Assembly: GCA_031180665.1 (NCBI GenBank)
Contig: JAPSLP010000025.1
Coordinates: forward strand, 19,456-83,455
Direction: 5' to 3'
From: Cupriavidus sp.
Lineage (GTDB): Bacteria > Pseudomonadota > Gammaproteobacteria > Burkholderiales > Burkholderiaceae
Length of the DNA: 64,000 bases
Below, one piece after another: positions 18,681-27,639 of this stretch (position 1 is its first letter; each line of letters opens with the position of its first letter). Under the pieces are notes generated by a model. That model was not told the DNA's origin and made no database searches. It saw only the letters and a program-made list of their open reading frames with translations. The translations under genes and the position numbers were made by a program.

Positions 18681-20219
18681 ATGACCCGCAAGACAGCCAG
18701 CAAACCCGACTATCTGAAGAAGATCCTGACCGCCAAGGTGTACGACGTGGCGCAGGAAACCGAGCTGACCTACGCCCGCGAACTGTCGGCGCGAATTGGC
18801 AACGGAGTCTGGTTCAAGCGCGAGGACACCCAGCCGGTGTTCTCGTTCAAGCTGCGCGGCGCCTACAACAAGATGGCTTCGCTGACGGCGGACGAGCTCA
18901 AGCGCGGCGTGATCGCGGCCTCGGCCGGCAACCACGCGCAGGGCGTCGCGCTGGCCGCGGCGCGGATGGAGTGCAAGGCCATCATCGCGATGCCGGTGAC
19001 CACGCCGCAGGTCAAGATCGACGCGGTGCGCAAGCACGGCGGCAAGTGGGTGCAGGTCGTGCTGCACGGCGAGTCGTACAGCGATGCCTACCAGCACGCC
19101 GCCGAACTGCAGCGCAAGCACAAGCTGACCTTCATCCATCCGTTCGACGACCCCGAGGTGATCGCCGGCCAGGGCACCGTCGCCATGGAAATCCTGCGCC
19201 AGCACCCGGGTCCGCTGCACGCGGTGTTCGTCGCCATCGGCGGCGGCGGCCTGATCGCCGGCGTGGCGTCGTACATCAAGGCGGTGCGACCGGAGATCAA
19301 GGTGATCGGCGTGCAGACGGTCGACTCCGATGCGATGAAGCGCTCGATCGAGGCCGGCAAGCGCGTCGAACTGAGGGATGTGGGCCTGTTCTCGGACGGC
19401 ACCGCGGTCAAGCTGGCCGGCAAGGAGACCTTCCGCATCGCGCGCGAGCTGGTCGACGAGATCGTGCTGGTCGATACCGATGCGCTGTGCGCGGGGGTCA
19501 AGGACGTGTTCCAGGACACCCGCAGCATCCTCGAGCCGTCGGGCGCGCTGGCCGTGGCCGGCCTGAAGGCCTATGCCGAGCGCGAGAAGCTCAAGGGCAA
19601 GAACCTGGTGGCGATCGCCTCGGGCGCCAACATGAACTTCGACCGCCTGCGCTTCGTGGCCGAGCGGGCCGAGGTCGGCGAGGCGCGCGAGGCGGTGTTC
19701 GCGGTGACCATCCCCGAGGAGCGCGGCAGCTTCCGCCGCTTCTGCGAGCAGCTGGGCACGCGCAACGTGACCGAGTTCAATTACCGCATCGCCGACAACC
19801 AGCTCGCCCACATCTTCGTCGGCGTGCAGATCGGCAGCCGCGCCGAGAGCGACAAGCTCGCCGCGGGCTTCCGCCGCCACGGTTTTGCCGCGCTGGATCT
19901 GTCCAACGACGAACTGGCCAAGCAGCACATCCGCTATATGGTCGGCGGGCACTCCGCGCTGGCGCAGGACGAACTGCTGTACCGCTTCGAGTTTCCCGAG
20001 CGTCCGGGCGCGCTGATGAAATTCCTCTCGAGCATGAGCCCGAATTGGAACATCAGCCTGTTCCACTACCGCAACCAGGGCGCCGACACGTCCAACATCC
20101 TGGTCGGCATCCAGGTACCGAAGAACGAGAAGCGCGCGTTCCGGGCCTTCCTTGCCACGCTGGGTTACTTACACTGGGAAGAAACCGACAACCCCGTCTA
20201 CAAGCTGTTCCTGGCGTGA
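18681..20219 (+). CDS. ilvA: Threonine ammonia-lyase, biosynthetic
   Basis: 512 residues, the long biosynthetic form. The catalytic domain has FKREDTQPVFSFKLRGAYN with the PLP-binding Lys, SAGNHAQGVA, and the phosphate-binding loop GGGGLIAG. Two ACT-like regulatory repeats follow (AVFAVTIPEERGSFRRF at about 335 and LLYRFEFPERPGALMKF at about 430), the site of isoleucine feedback inhibition and valine activation. It converts threonine to 2-oxobutanoate and ammonia, the first step of isoleucine synthesis. The presence of both ACT-like repeats separates it from catabolic TdcB-type enzymes. queF follows 72 bases downstream on the same strand. Confidence 0.96.
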   Translation: MTRKTASKPDYLKKILTAKVYDVAQETELTYARELSARIGNGVWFKREDTQPVFSFKLRGAYNKMASLTADELKRGVIAASAGNHAQGVALAAARMECKAIIAMPVTTPQVKIDAVRKHGGKWVQVVLHGESYSDAYQHAAELQRKHKLTFIHPFDDPEVIAGQGTVAMEILRQHPGPLHAVFVAIGGGGLIAGVASYIKAVRPEIKVIGVQTVDSDAMKRSIEAGKRVELRDVGLFSDGTAVKLAGKETFRIARELVDEIVLVDTDALCAGVKDVFQDTRSILEPSGALAVAGLKAYAEREKLKGKNLVAIASGANMNFDRLRFVAERAEVGEAREAVFAVTIPEERGSFRRFCEQLGTRNVTEFNYRIADNQLAHIFVGVQIGSRAESDKLAAGFRRHGFAALDLSNDELAKQHIRYMVGGHSALAQDELLYRFEFPERPGALMKFLSSMSPNWNISLFHYRNQGADTSNILVGIQVPKNEKRAFRAFLATLGYLHWEETDNPVYKLFLA

Positions 20220-20291
20220 CGGCGCCTGGCGTCCGCCGCCGGGCTGCAGAACCGCCGAATCGCTGAACCGCGGAACCCGATAGGAGTGCTC

Positions 20292-21125
20292 ATGACCGTG
20301 CCCGAACATTCGCCGCTGGGCAAAGTCTCGGCCTACAAGACCGAATACGACGCCAGCCTGCTGTTTCCGATCCCGCGCGCGCCCAAGCGCGCCGAGATCG
20401 GCCTGCCGGATGGCCGCGCGGTGCCGTTCTTCGGCGTGGACATCTGGAATGCCTACGAGCTGTCCTGGCTCAATCCGAAGGGCAAGCCACAGGTCGCGCT
20501 GGCCAGCTTCATCATTCCGGCCGACACGCCCAATATCGTCGAATCGAAGTCCTTCAAGCTGTACCTGAACAGCTTCAACCAGACCAGGCTCGAATCGCCC
20601 GAGGCGCTGCAGCAGCTGCTGCGCAAGGACCTGTCCGAAGCCACCGGCGGCGCGGTGCAGGTGCGCTTGACCGCCGAGCCCGACTTCGGCCGCCAGCAGA
20701 TGGGCGAGCTCGACGGCCTGCTGCTGGACCGGCTCGATATCGAGACCGACATCTACGAGCCGGCGCCGCAGCTGCTGCGCGCGGACCAGGAAGAGACGCC
20801 GGTCGAGGAGACCCTCGTCTCGCACCTGCTCAAGTCGAACTGCCTGGTGACCGGCCAGCCCGACTGGGGCAGCGTGCAGATCCGCTATGTCGGCGCGCCG
20901 ATCGACCAGGAAGGGCTGCTGAAGTACCTGATCTCGTTCCGCAACCACAACGAGTTCCACGAGCAGTGCGTCGAGCGCATCTTCATGGACGTGCTGCGCC
21001 AGTGCAAGCCGGTCAAGCTGGCGGTCTATGCACGCTATACGCGGCGCGGCGGACTGGACATCAATCCGTTCCGCACCAACTTCAACACGCCGTGGCCGGA
21101 TAACCGGCGCAACGCGCGGCAGTAG
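20292..21125 (+). CDS. queF: NADPH-dependent 7-cyano-7-deazaguanine reductase
   Basis: 277 residues, the long bimodular YqcD-type QueF. The catalytic Cys is in [15 protein letters not shown] (about 190) with the downstream Asp, and the substrate/NADPH region [16 protein letters not shown] follows; the N-terminal module has [15 protein letters not shown]. It reduces preQ0 to preQ1 in queuosine synthesis. TAGGAG lies five bases ahead of the ATG at 20292, which is preferred over the overlapping GTG at 20286. Confidence 0.96.
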   Translation: MTVPEHSPLGKVSAYKTEYDASLLFPIPRAPKRAEIGLPDGRAVPFFGVDIWNAYELSWLNPKGKPQVALASFIIPADTPNIVESKSFKLYLNSFNQTRLESPEALQQLLRKDLSEATGGAVQVRLTAEPDFGRQQMGELDGLLLDRLDIETDIYEPAPQLLRADQEETPVEETLVSHLLKSNCLVTGQPDWGSVQIRYVGAPIDQEGLLKYLISFRNHNEFHEQCVERIFMDVLRQCKPVKLAVYARYTRRGGLDINPFRTNFNTPWPDNRRNARQ

Positions 21126-21200
21126 CCGCGAGGATCCGGGCGCCTGACCCGGCCTCCGGCGCTTGCGCGACAGCGCCCCTGCCGGGATGGCGGTGGCCAT

Positions 21201-23009
21201 TCATTGCAACTGCCGCCACGATCGCCACACCCGCGGCATCGTCCGTCGCTGCAGCGAAGAGAGCTGGTTGCGCTGCTCCAGCGGCTCAAGCAAGGCGACG
21301 GCCTTGCCCATCAAATGTCGGCGTTCTTCGCGCGGCAGCGCCGTGCCCGCGTCGGCCAGCCGCCAGTAGCTAAAGCCCAGTTCGGCTTGCCACCGGACGT
21401 TCGACTCGTCGCGCTGCACCAGGTCTTCTGCGCTCTTGACGGATTGCTCAAGCCAGTCGAAAGCGTCCTTGCTGTTGCCGCTGGCCGCGAGCGCGATGCC
21501 GAGTCTTCGTTGCGAGATGACCAGATCGCGCAGCCAGTCCGCATTGGCCTCGTCCTGCCGATGCAAGGCCTCGCGAATTCCTAGTGCCTGCCGGTAATAG
21601 CGCACGGTGTCCTGCCAATGCCGCTGCCCGGACAGCACGTCGCCGATGTTCTGATAGATCCATGCCAGGTCGCGCAACCATGCCGCCGGCACCGACGGCC
21701 GTGCCACGAGCCGGGTCACGATAGCTTCGGCGCGCTGGTAGTCCTTCAGCGCTTCATGGCGATCCCCACGCAGGTAACGTGCGTCACCGGCCTTTTGATA
21801 TGCCAGCGCCAATTCGCGCAGCAGGTAAGGATGGTCAGGTTCCGACCGCAGCAGGTCCTCGCGGATACGCGCGGCTTCACGATATTGCTCCAGGGCTGCA
21901 TCGGAGTGACCTTGGAACTCCAGGACCATCCCGAGCTTCTGGCGGATCCAGGCGGTGTTCCGTCGCTGGTCCTCCAGCGCCGCGTTGATCTGGAGGGCGC
22001 GCTCATAGTGCGTCAGCGCCGCCGCGTATTCGCCCCGCTCCACCGTCACATCGCCGATCCGGTAGTGCAGCGTCGCCAGATCCCGGGCGGGGCGTGTGCC
22101 CGATGACGGCCCATCGCGCGCCCCCTCGGCGACACGGAGCCCGTCGCGATAGGTATCGAGCGCCGCCTGCCGCTCGCCCATCGCCGCCTGCACGCCGCCA
22201 ACGCGAAGCGAGAGCAGCACCAGGTGGCGGCGGCCGGCCCAGTTGTCCGGATCGCTTGCCACCCGCGCCGTGGCAAGCTGCGTGGCGCGATCGAAGCTCT
22301 GCCTGGCCAGCCGCAAATTGCCCAGCGTGACTTGCAGTTCGCCGATGCTGATCAGCGTCTCGACATCATCGGGCTCGTACTGTGCCGCGCGCTGGTAGTG
22401 CGACAGCGCCGCAGCGGGATCGGCCAGCGCGGTCAGCGCGCCTTGCTCCCGGGCAAGCCGCGCGGCTGCCTGCGGGCCGGCATCGGGTCGCGCTGCAGAC
22501 CGCACGCCCGCCGGCGCGGGCATTGTAGTCGCCTGTTTTTCCGCGGCAGCCAGCAGGGCGGCGGAAGGCGCAACATCCCCCTCCTTCAGCGCATGCAACG
22601 CCATATCGATGCCCCGGTCGGAAGGGGCACGACGGGAGGCATCGACCAGCCATTGCACCGCGCTCTCCAGATCGGCCAGGCGAGTCGCGGCGATCTGCAG
22701 CGAGGCCAACTGCCGACGCTGCACCTGCGCATCGGCTTGGTGGCGCATTTGCAGGGCGCGCAGGCTGCGGGTCTCCGTGACGAGCTGGCGAACGATTCCG
22801 CGAGTTTCAGGGTCCGTCGCCGCGATGGTCACCGTGTTCCAGTCGCCCTCGATATTGACCGCGATGCCTCCCGATGCGGCCTGTGCGATTTGCGCGGGCC
22901 TGGACCGTTCGGCCGCGGCGGCGTCGTGCGCACGGGTGGCGGACAGGCCGATCGCCAACAGAAAGCAGGCGGCCCATGGCACGGCGGGGCCATGAACCGG
23001 CACGATCAC
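21201..23009 (-). CDS. TPR-repeat protein with signal peptide and N-terminal GDxN motif
   Basis: 602 residues. A hydrophobic stretch (AACFLLAIGLSA) ending near ARAHDAAA looks like a signal peptide, so the protein is probably periplasmic or anchored. Then comes a short beta-like motif GGIAVNIEGDWNTVTI (about 47-62), a coiled-coil-like region (about 68-130), and many tetratricopeptide repeats from about 180 to the C-terminus (for example ALTHYERALQINAAL, ALEQYREAARIREDL, DTVRYYRQALGIREAL). TPR arrays bind proteins; no catalytic domain is visible. The GTG start at 23009 overlaps the TGA of the small membrane protein gene upstream (GTGA), and that protein ends in a matching motif. The function is unknown; the two probably work together. 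Confidence 0.82.
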   Translation of the reverse strand: MIVPVHGPAVPWAACFLLAIGLSATRAHDAAAAERSRPAQIAQAASGGIAVNIEGDWNTVTIAATDPETRGIVRQLVTETRSLRALQMRHQADAQVQRRQLASLQIAATRLADLESAVQWLVDASRRAPSDRGIDMALHALKEGDVAPSAALLAAAEKQATTMPAPAGVRSAARPDAGPQAAARLAREQGALTALADPAAALSHYQRAAQYEPDDVETLISIGELQVTLGNLRLARQSFDRATQLATARVASDPDNWAGRRHLVLLSLRVGGVQAAMGERQAALDTYRDGLRVAEGARDGPSSGTRPARDLATLHYRIGDVTVERGEYAAALTHYERALQINAALEDQRRNTAWIRQKLGMVLEFQGHSDAALEQYREAARIREDLLRSEPDHPYLLRELALAYQKAGDARYLRGDRHEALKDYQRAEAIVTRLVARPSVPAAWLRDLAWIYQNIGDVLSGQRHWQDTVRYYRQALGIREALHRQDEANADWLRDLVISQRRLGIALAASGNSKDAFDWLEQSVKSAEDLVQRDESNVRWQAELGFSYWRLADAGTALPREERRHLMGKAVALLEPLEQRNQLSSLQRRTMPRVWRSWRQLQ

Positions 23010-23281
23010 CGCCCCTTCTCGATTTGGATCCGGTTGCTGTCGCCCCGGACGTTGACCGACACCGCGCCGTCCTCGCCCACCGCTGCCTGGCCGGCAGCGG
23101 GCGCCACTGGCTCCGAGGCAGCCGGGTGAGCCGATGCCGGTGGGGATGGCCCTGCCACCGGCGAAGACCGCTCGAACATCCCCGCCTGGTCGAGGACTGC
23201 CACCAGCGCCACGATCCCGCCGCCGAGAAAAGCGAGCACCGCGCGGTTCGACGGGTCCTTCATCCATTCCCACGCGTTCAT
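23006..23281 (-). CDS. Small single-pass membrane protein with C-terminal GDxN motif
   Basis: 91 residues. MNAWEWMKDPSNRA is followed by one membrane segment (about 15-32, VLAFLGGGIVALVAVL), a Pro/Ala/Ser-rich linker (about 42-70), and a C-terminal strand-like motif AVSVNVRGDSNRIQIEKGR. The pattern VN-(V/I)-x-GD-x-N-x-(I/V)-x-I reappears near the N-terminus of the TPR protein encoded immediately downstream with a GTGA overlap. I recognise no named family. GGAG precedes the ATG by about six bases; upstream in-frame residues are not protein-like. It is the first gene of a two-gene operon. Confidence 0.8.
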   Translation of the reverse strand: MNAWEWMKDPSNRAVLAFLGGGIVALVAVLDQAGMFERSSPVAGPSPPASAHPAASEPVAPAAGQAAVGEDGAVSVNVRGDSNRIQIEKGR

Positions 23282-23338
23282 GTTGTGCTCCGGGATGCTG
23301 GGCGCCCGCCCCGTCCATCCAGCGTAGTGGTTGTGTGC

Positions 23339-23353
23339 ACGCTTTTGAAGCGT
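23339..23353. promoter_or_regulatory. Palindrome ahead of the membrane/TPR pair, with a -35-like TTGACG
   Basis: ACGCTT-TTG-AAGCGT is a perfect six-base inverted repeat. On the minus strand a TTGACG lies overlapping its edge, 70-odd bases before the start of the small membrane protein gene. It could be an operator or a short hairpin; no convincing -10 is seen at the standard distance. Confidence 0.35.
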
Positions 23354-23420
23354 CAAACCCATCCAGGGCTACGGCACCGGTCACCGTGCTTCTGGAGCAC
23401 ATCGGCATTTGTAACGGCCC

Positions 23421-23448
23421 TTGAATTAATTGATTCGAAAATTAATAT
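23421..23448 (+). promoter_or_regulatory. TetR-gene promoter with inverted repeat in the spacer
   Basis: TTGAAT at 23421-23426 and TAATAT at 23443-23448 with a 16-base spacer form a good sigma-70 promoter in the most AT-rich patch of the region. The spacer is bracketed by ATTAAT ... ATTAAT (23425-23430 and 23441-23446), a symmetric layout that suits autoregulation by the TetR protein. GGAG follows at 23462, five bases ahead of the ATG. Confidence 0.6.
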
Positions 23449-23470
23449 TTGCTGCAAGTCTGGAGTTGCA

Positions 23471-24328
23471 ATGAAATCGAGTCGAAACGACGCTAACCCC
23501 GGCCCGGGCATGGAAGCCGCCACGTCTGCCCGGAAGACCCTCCCGCGACAGCTTGAACGCCACCGCTCCGGCGTGGCGCCCGGACGGCCCCGCGCCTCCG
23601 CCGACCCAACCCGGCAGCGTGAGCGCCTGCTCGACGCCGCCGTGACGCTGTTCGCCGAGCACGGCATCGCCGCGACCCAGGTCAAGGCCATCGCGGCCCG
23701 TGCCGGCGTGACGCCGGCGCTGGTCCATTACTACTTCGGCGACCGCGGCCGTCTGCTCGATGCGGTGGCCGAGGAACGCTTGGGGCCGCTGGTGGACCGC
23801 GTCTTTGCGCCGGTGGAGCCGGGCGATGCCGACGCGGGCGCCGACACTGTCGGCACGGTTGCCGACCCTGCCGCACTGCTGGCCGGCATCGCCGAGCGGC
23901 TGATCCGCGCGGCGGTGGCCACGCCCTGGTTTCCGGCCCTGTGGGTGCGCGAGATCGTCACCGGCGAAGGCCAACTGCGCGAGCGCGTGATGCAGCGCTT
24001 CGGGCTGCAGCGCGTGGGCATCGTGGTCGCCGCGCTGAGCGCCGCGCGCGAGCGCGGCCGGATCGACGCCGCGCTGGCCCCGCCGCTGCTGATGGTCTCG
24101 GTGATCGGACTGGCACTGCTGCCGCTGGCCACCGGCCATATCTGGCGGCGCCTGCCCGGGGCCGACGCCATCGATGTCGACGCCATGGTCGCGCATGCGC
24201 GTGCGCTGCTGACGCACGGCGTCCCTCCCGCGGAACGCCCCTCTACCGACGCGTCTACCCACGCCTCTGCCCTGCCCGAGGCCCGGCCTACCAATCGCCG
24301 CAAGGGCCGCTCCGCCGATCGCCGCTGA
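23471..24328 (+). CDS. TetR/AcrR family transcriptional regulator (CecR-like)
   Basis: 285 residues. After a basic N-terminal extension of about 45 residues comes a TetR helix-turn-helix: RERLLDAAVTLFAEHGIAA ... VKAIAARAGVTPALVHYYFGDR (about 47-90). The C-terminal ligand domain covers about 100-255, and a polar tail (STDASTHASALPEARPTNRRKGR) ends the protein. It stands directly ahead of an adaptor/ABC/permease/outer-membrane-factor operon, the arrangement of the E. coli cecR-ybhGFSR locus. It probably represses that operon and itself until an efflux substrate binds. An ATG at 23510 is an alternative start. Confidence 0.88.
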   Translation: MKSSRNDANPGPGMEAATSARKTLPRQLERHRSGVAPGRPRASADPTRQRERLLDAAVTLFAEHGIAATQVKAIAARAGVTPALVHYYFGDRGRLLDAVAEERLGPLVDRVFAPVEPGDADAGADTVGTVADPAALLAGIAERLIRAAVATPWFPALWVREIVTGEGQLRERVMQRFGLQRVGIVVAALSAARERGRIDAALAPPLLMVSVIGLALLPLATGHIWRRLPGADAIDVDAMVAHARALLTHGVPPAERPSTDASTHASALPEARPTNRRKGRSADRR

Positions 24329-24352
24329 CCACCACCGGATCACCCCGCAGCC

Positions 24353-25423
24353 ATGCCCGCCGCCCACATCCGCCAGATCGATTGCCACCCACCCGCTTCG
24401 CCTCCGGCACATCGAAGGCGCGCGCGGTTACCGGCTGGCACGCTGGCCGCGGCGCTGGTCCTGTCGGGCTGCGGCGACTCGCCCCCGCCGCGCTGGCAAG
24501 GCTATGTCGAAGGCGAATTCGTCCATCTCGCCTCGCCCTTCGCCGGACGGCTGGAACGCCTGAGCGTCGAGCGCGGCCAGCAGGTCGCCGCCGGTGCACC
24601 GCTGTTCGCGCTGGAGACCGAGGAAGAATCGAGCGCGCGGGCACAGGCGGTCGCGCAACTTGCAGCCGCCGAGGCGGAGCTCGCCGATCTGCAGACCGGC
24701 CGGCGGCCACCCGAGATCGACGCTGTCCGCGCGCAACTGGCACAGGCCGAGGCCGCGGCACAGCGCAGCGCCGCCGCGCTGGCGCGCGACGAAGCGCAGC
24801 TGCGCATCGGCGCGATCCCGCAGGCCCAACTCGAACAGAGCCGCGCCACCGCGCAGGCCGATGCCGCCCGGGTGCGCGAGCTGCGCAGCGATCTGGCGGT
24901 GGCGCGGCTGCCCGGGCGCGAGGCGCGCCGCGGCGCGCAGCAGGCGCAAGTCGAGGCCGCGCGCGCGGCGCTGGCGCAGGCCGACTGGCGGCTGTCGCGC
25001 AAGGCCATTGCCGCGCCCGCTGGCAGCCTGGTCTACGACACGCTCTACCGGCAGGGAGAATGGGTGCCGGCGGGCAGTCCGGTGGTGCGGCTGCTGCCGC
25101 CGGACAACGTCAAGGTGCGCTTCTTCGTTCCCGAGGCGGCGGTCGGCGCGCTGCGCCCGGGGCAAACCGTGCGCCTGAGCTGCGACGGCTGCGGTGCCGC
25201 CATGGCGGCCACCATCCGCTACGTCTCCAGCCAGGCCGAGTACACGCCGCCGGTGATCTACAGCAACGAGACGCGGCGCAAGCTGGTCTTCCTGGTCGAG
25301 GCACGCCCGTCGCCGGCCGACGCGGCGCGGCTCCATCCGGGCCAGCCGGTGGAAGTCGAGGCAGCCGCAGCGGAAGGTACCGCAGCGGCCTCGGCCGCCC
25401 CGGCAAGCGGAGCGCGCCCGTGA
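24353..25423 (+). CDS. HlyD-family efflux adaptor lipoprotein (YbhG-like)
   Basis: 356 residues. The N-terminus ends in LVLSGC (about 35-40), a lipobox, though the preceding region is long and Arg/His-rich, so the true start may be internal. A biotinyl-lipoyl-like half (GEFVHLASPFAGRLERLSVERGQQVAAG) is followed by a long alpha-hairpin coiled coil (about 85-200), the return lipoyl half (AAPAGSLVYDTLYRQGEWVPAGSP) and a beta-barrel domain. It links the inner-membrane ABC pump to the outer membrane channel. Its TGA overlaps the GTG of the ATPase gene. Confidence 0.87.
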   Translation: MPAAHIRQIDCHPPASPPAHRRRARLPAGTLAAALVLSGCGDSPPPRWQGYVEGEFVHLASPFAGRLERLSVERGQQVAAGAPLFALETEEESSARAQAVAQLAAAEAELADLQTGRRPPEIDAVRAQLAQAEAAAQRSAAALARDEAQLRIGAIPQAQLEQSRATAQADAARVRELRSDLAVARLPGREARRGAQQAQVEAARAALAQADWRLSRKAIAAPAGSLVYDTLYRQGEWVPAGSPVVRLLPPDNVKVRFFVPEAAVGALRPGQTVRLSCDGCGAAMAATIRYVSSQAEYTPPVIYSNETRRKLVFLVEARPSPADAARLHPGQPVEVEAAAAEGTAAASAAPASGARP

Positions 25424-26430
25424 ACGGCGCCGCAACGGCCGACCGCCCGGCGATCGGGCACGACGCGCCCGAACTGGCGATCGACGTGCATGACCTGGGC
25501 AAGCGCTTCGGCGACAAGCGGGTGGTCGACGGGCTGACGCTGCAGGTACGCCGCGGCGAGATCTTCGGCTTCCTGGGCCCCAACGGCAGCGGCAAGACCA
25601 CCTCGATCCGCATGATGTGCGGGCTGCTGACGCCCGACGCCGGCCACGGCACCTGCCTGGGCTTCGACATCCTGCGCGACAGCGCGCAGATCAAGCGCCG
25701 CGTCGGCTATATGACGCAGAAGTTCTCGTACTGGGAAGACCTGTCGATCCGCGAGAACCTGGACTTCGTTGCGCGCGTCTACGGCGTGCCCGATCGCAAG
25801 GCGGCGGTCGAGCGCGCGCTCGACGGGCTGGGCTTGGCCAGCCGCGCCCGCCAGCTCGCCGGCGCGCTGTCGGGCGGCTGGAAGCAGCGGCTGGCGCTGG
25901 CCGCCTGCCTGCTGCACGAACCGGAACTGCTGCTGCTCGACGAGCCCACCGCCGGCGTCGATCCGAAGGCGCGCCGGGACTTCTGGGAACAACTGCACCG
26001 GCTGGCCGCGCGCGGCATCTCGGTGCTGGTCAGCACGCACTACATGGACGAGGCCGAGCGCTGCCACAAGCTCGCGTATATCGCTTACGGCAGGCTGCTG
26101 GCGCAAGGCACCGCCGAGCAGGTGGTGGCGGCGCAGGGCTTGTCGACATGGTCGGTCGAGGGTGGCGACCTGAACGCGTTGTCGCGCCAGCTCGCCGGCG
26201 AAGCCGCGGTCGAGCAGACCGTGGTGTTCGGCAACGCGCTGCACGTGACCGGCCGCGACGCCGCCGCGCTGGAAGCCACGCTGCGGCGGCTGGCCGGCGA
26301 GCGGCGGCATCGGATCGCGCCGGTGGAAACCAGCCTGGAAGACGTGTTCATCCACATGATGAACCGGGCGGACGACAATATGCGGGCCGATGACCAGGCC
26401 GCCGGGCGTGCACGGAGGGCCGCACCATGA
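25420..26430 (+). CDS. ABC transporter ATP-binding protein (YbhF/CcmA type)
   Basis: 336 residues with a single nucleotide-binding domain: Walker A GPNGSGKTTS (about 48-57), Q-loop MTQKFSYWEDLSI, signature LSGGWKQRL (usually LSGGxxQR), Walker B LLLLDEPTAGVD and H-loop STHYMDEAERC. A C-terminal domain of about 90 residues follows. YbhF of E. coli has two such domains; this one has one. The GTG start overlaps the adaptor stop (GTGA) and the 3' end overlaps the permease ATG (ATGA), so the pump genes are translationally coupled. Confidence 0.9.
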   Translation: MNGAATADRPAIGHDAPELAIDVHDLGKRFGDKRVVDGLTLQVRRGEIFGFLGPNGSGKTTSIRMMCGLLTPDAGHGTCLGFDILRDSAQIKRRVGYMTQKFSYWEDLSIRENLDFVARVYGVPDRKAAVERALDGLGLASRARQLAGALSGGWKQRLALAACLLHEPELLLLDEPTAGVDPKARRDFWEQLHRLAARGISVLVSTHYMDEAERCHKLAYIAYGRLLAQGTAEQVVAAQGLSTWSVEGGDLNALSRQLAGEAAVEQTVVFGNALHVTGRDAAALEATLRRLAGERRHRIAPVETSLEDVFIHMMNRADDNMRADDQAAGRARRAAP

Positions 26431-27590
26431 GGGGCGAAGCGCGCGCCGGCGAAGAGGGCCTGGGCTTCTCGCTGCGGCGCTGGTGGAGCATCGTGCTGAA
26501 GGAATTCCTGCAGCTGCGCCGCGACCGCGTGACCTTCGGCATGATCGTCGGGCTGCCGGTGCTGCAACTGCTGCTGTTCGGCTTCGCCATCAATACCGAC
26601 CCGCGCCATTTGCCCACCGGCGTGATCGCCGCCGACCACAGCGAATTCACCCGCTCGCTGGTCGCCAGCATGCAGGCCTCGCGCTATTTCCGCGTGGTGG
26701 GCACGCTGCCCGACGAGGCGGCGGGACGCGAGGCGCTGATGCGCGGCGAGCTGCAGTTCGTCGTCACCATTCCGCCCGATTTCACGCGCCGGCTGCTGCG
26801 CGGCGAACGGCCGGCGGTGCTGGTCGAGGCCGACGCCACGGACCCGTCGGCGACCGGCGCCGCGCTGGCGGCGCTGTCGCAGATGCCGATCGCGGTCGCC
26901 GACAAGGACCTGAAGGGCCCGCTGGCGCCGCTCGCCAGCGGCAAGCCGGCTTTCGACGTGCAGGTGCACCGGCTCTACAACCCCGAGGGGCTGACGCAGT
27001 ACAACATCGTGCCGGGCCTGATGGGCGTGATCCTGTCGATGACGATGGTGATGATGACCGGGCTCGCGATGACGCGCGAACGCGAGCGCGGCACGATGGA
27101 AAACCTGCTGGCCACGCCGGTGCGCCCGCTCGAGGTGATGAGCGGCAAGATCGTGCCCTATGTCTTCATCGGCCTGATCCAGAGCACCATCATCCTGCTG
27201 GCGGCGCGCTGGGTCTTCGGCGTGCCCTTCGTCGGCTCGGTGATCGCGGTCTATCTGGCCGCGCTGCTGTTCATCGCCGCCAACCTGACGGTCGGCATCA
27301 CGCTGTCGTCGCTGGCGCAGAACCAGCTGCAGGCGATGCAGCTGACTTTCTTCTACTTCCTGCCGGGCATCCTGCTGTCGGGCTTCATGTTCCCGTTCCA
27401 GGGCATGCCGGGATGGGCGCAGGCGATCGGCAACCTGCTGCCGATGACGTATTTCCACCGGATGATCCGCGGCATCCTGCTCAAGGGCAGCGGCTGGGCC
27501 GAGCTCTGGCCCAATGTCTGGCCGCTGCTGCTGTTCACCGCGGTGGTGATGGCGATCGCGGTGCGTTTCTATCGCCGGACGCTCGACTGA
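26427..27590 (+). CDS. ABC-2 type transporter permease (YbhR/YbhS type)
   Basis: 387 residues. One N-terminal membrane helix (MIVGLPVLQLLLFGFAI, about 35-50) is followed by a large periplasmic domain (about 55-190) and five C-terminal helices, with the ABC-2 signature region MTRERERGTMENLLATPVRPLEV (split by the membrane at about 215-240) and the motif LPGILLSGFMFPF. One permease gene is present rather than the two of the E. coli locus, so it likely acts as a homodimer. Substrate unknown; lipophilic drugs are typical for the family. Confidence 0.9.
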   Translation: MRGEARAGEEGLGFSLRRWWSIVLKEFLQLRRDRVTFGMIVGLPVLQLLLFGFAINTDPRHLPTGVIAADHSEFTRSLVASMQASRYFRVVGTLPDEAAGREALMRGELQFVVTIPPDFTRRLLRGERPAVLVEADATDPSATGAALAALSQMPIAVADKDLKGPLAPLASGKPAFDVQVHRLYNPEGLTQYNIVPGLMGVILSMTMVMMTGLAMTRERERGTMENLLATPVRPLEVMSGKIVPYVFIGLIQSTIILLAARWVFGVPFVGSVIAVYLAALLFIAANLTVGITLSSLAQNQLQAMQLTFFYFLPGILLSGFMFPFQGMPGWAQAIGNLLPMTYFHRMIRGILLKGSGWAELWPNVWPLLLFTAVVMAIAVRFYRRTLD

Positions 27591-27639
27591 TGGCCGGCCG
27601 ATGCGCTCGCCGAACACCCATGCCTGCAAGGAGATTGGG

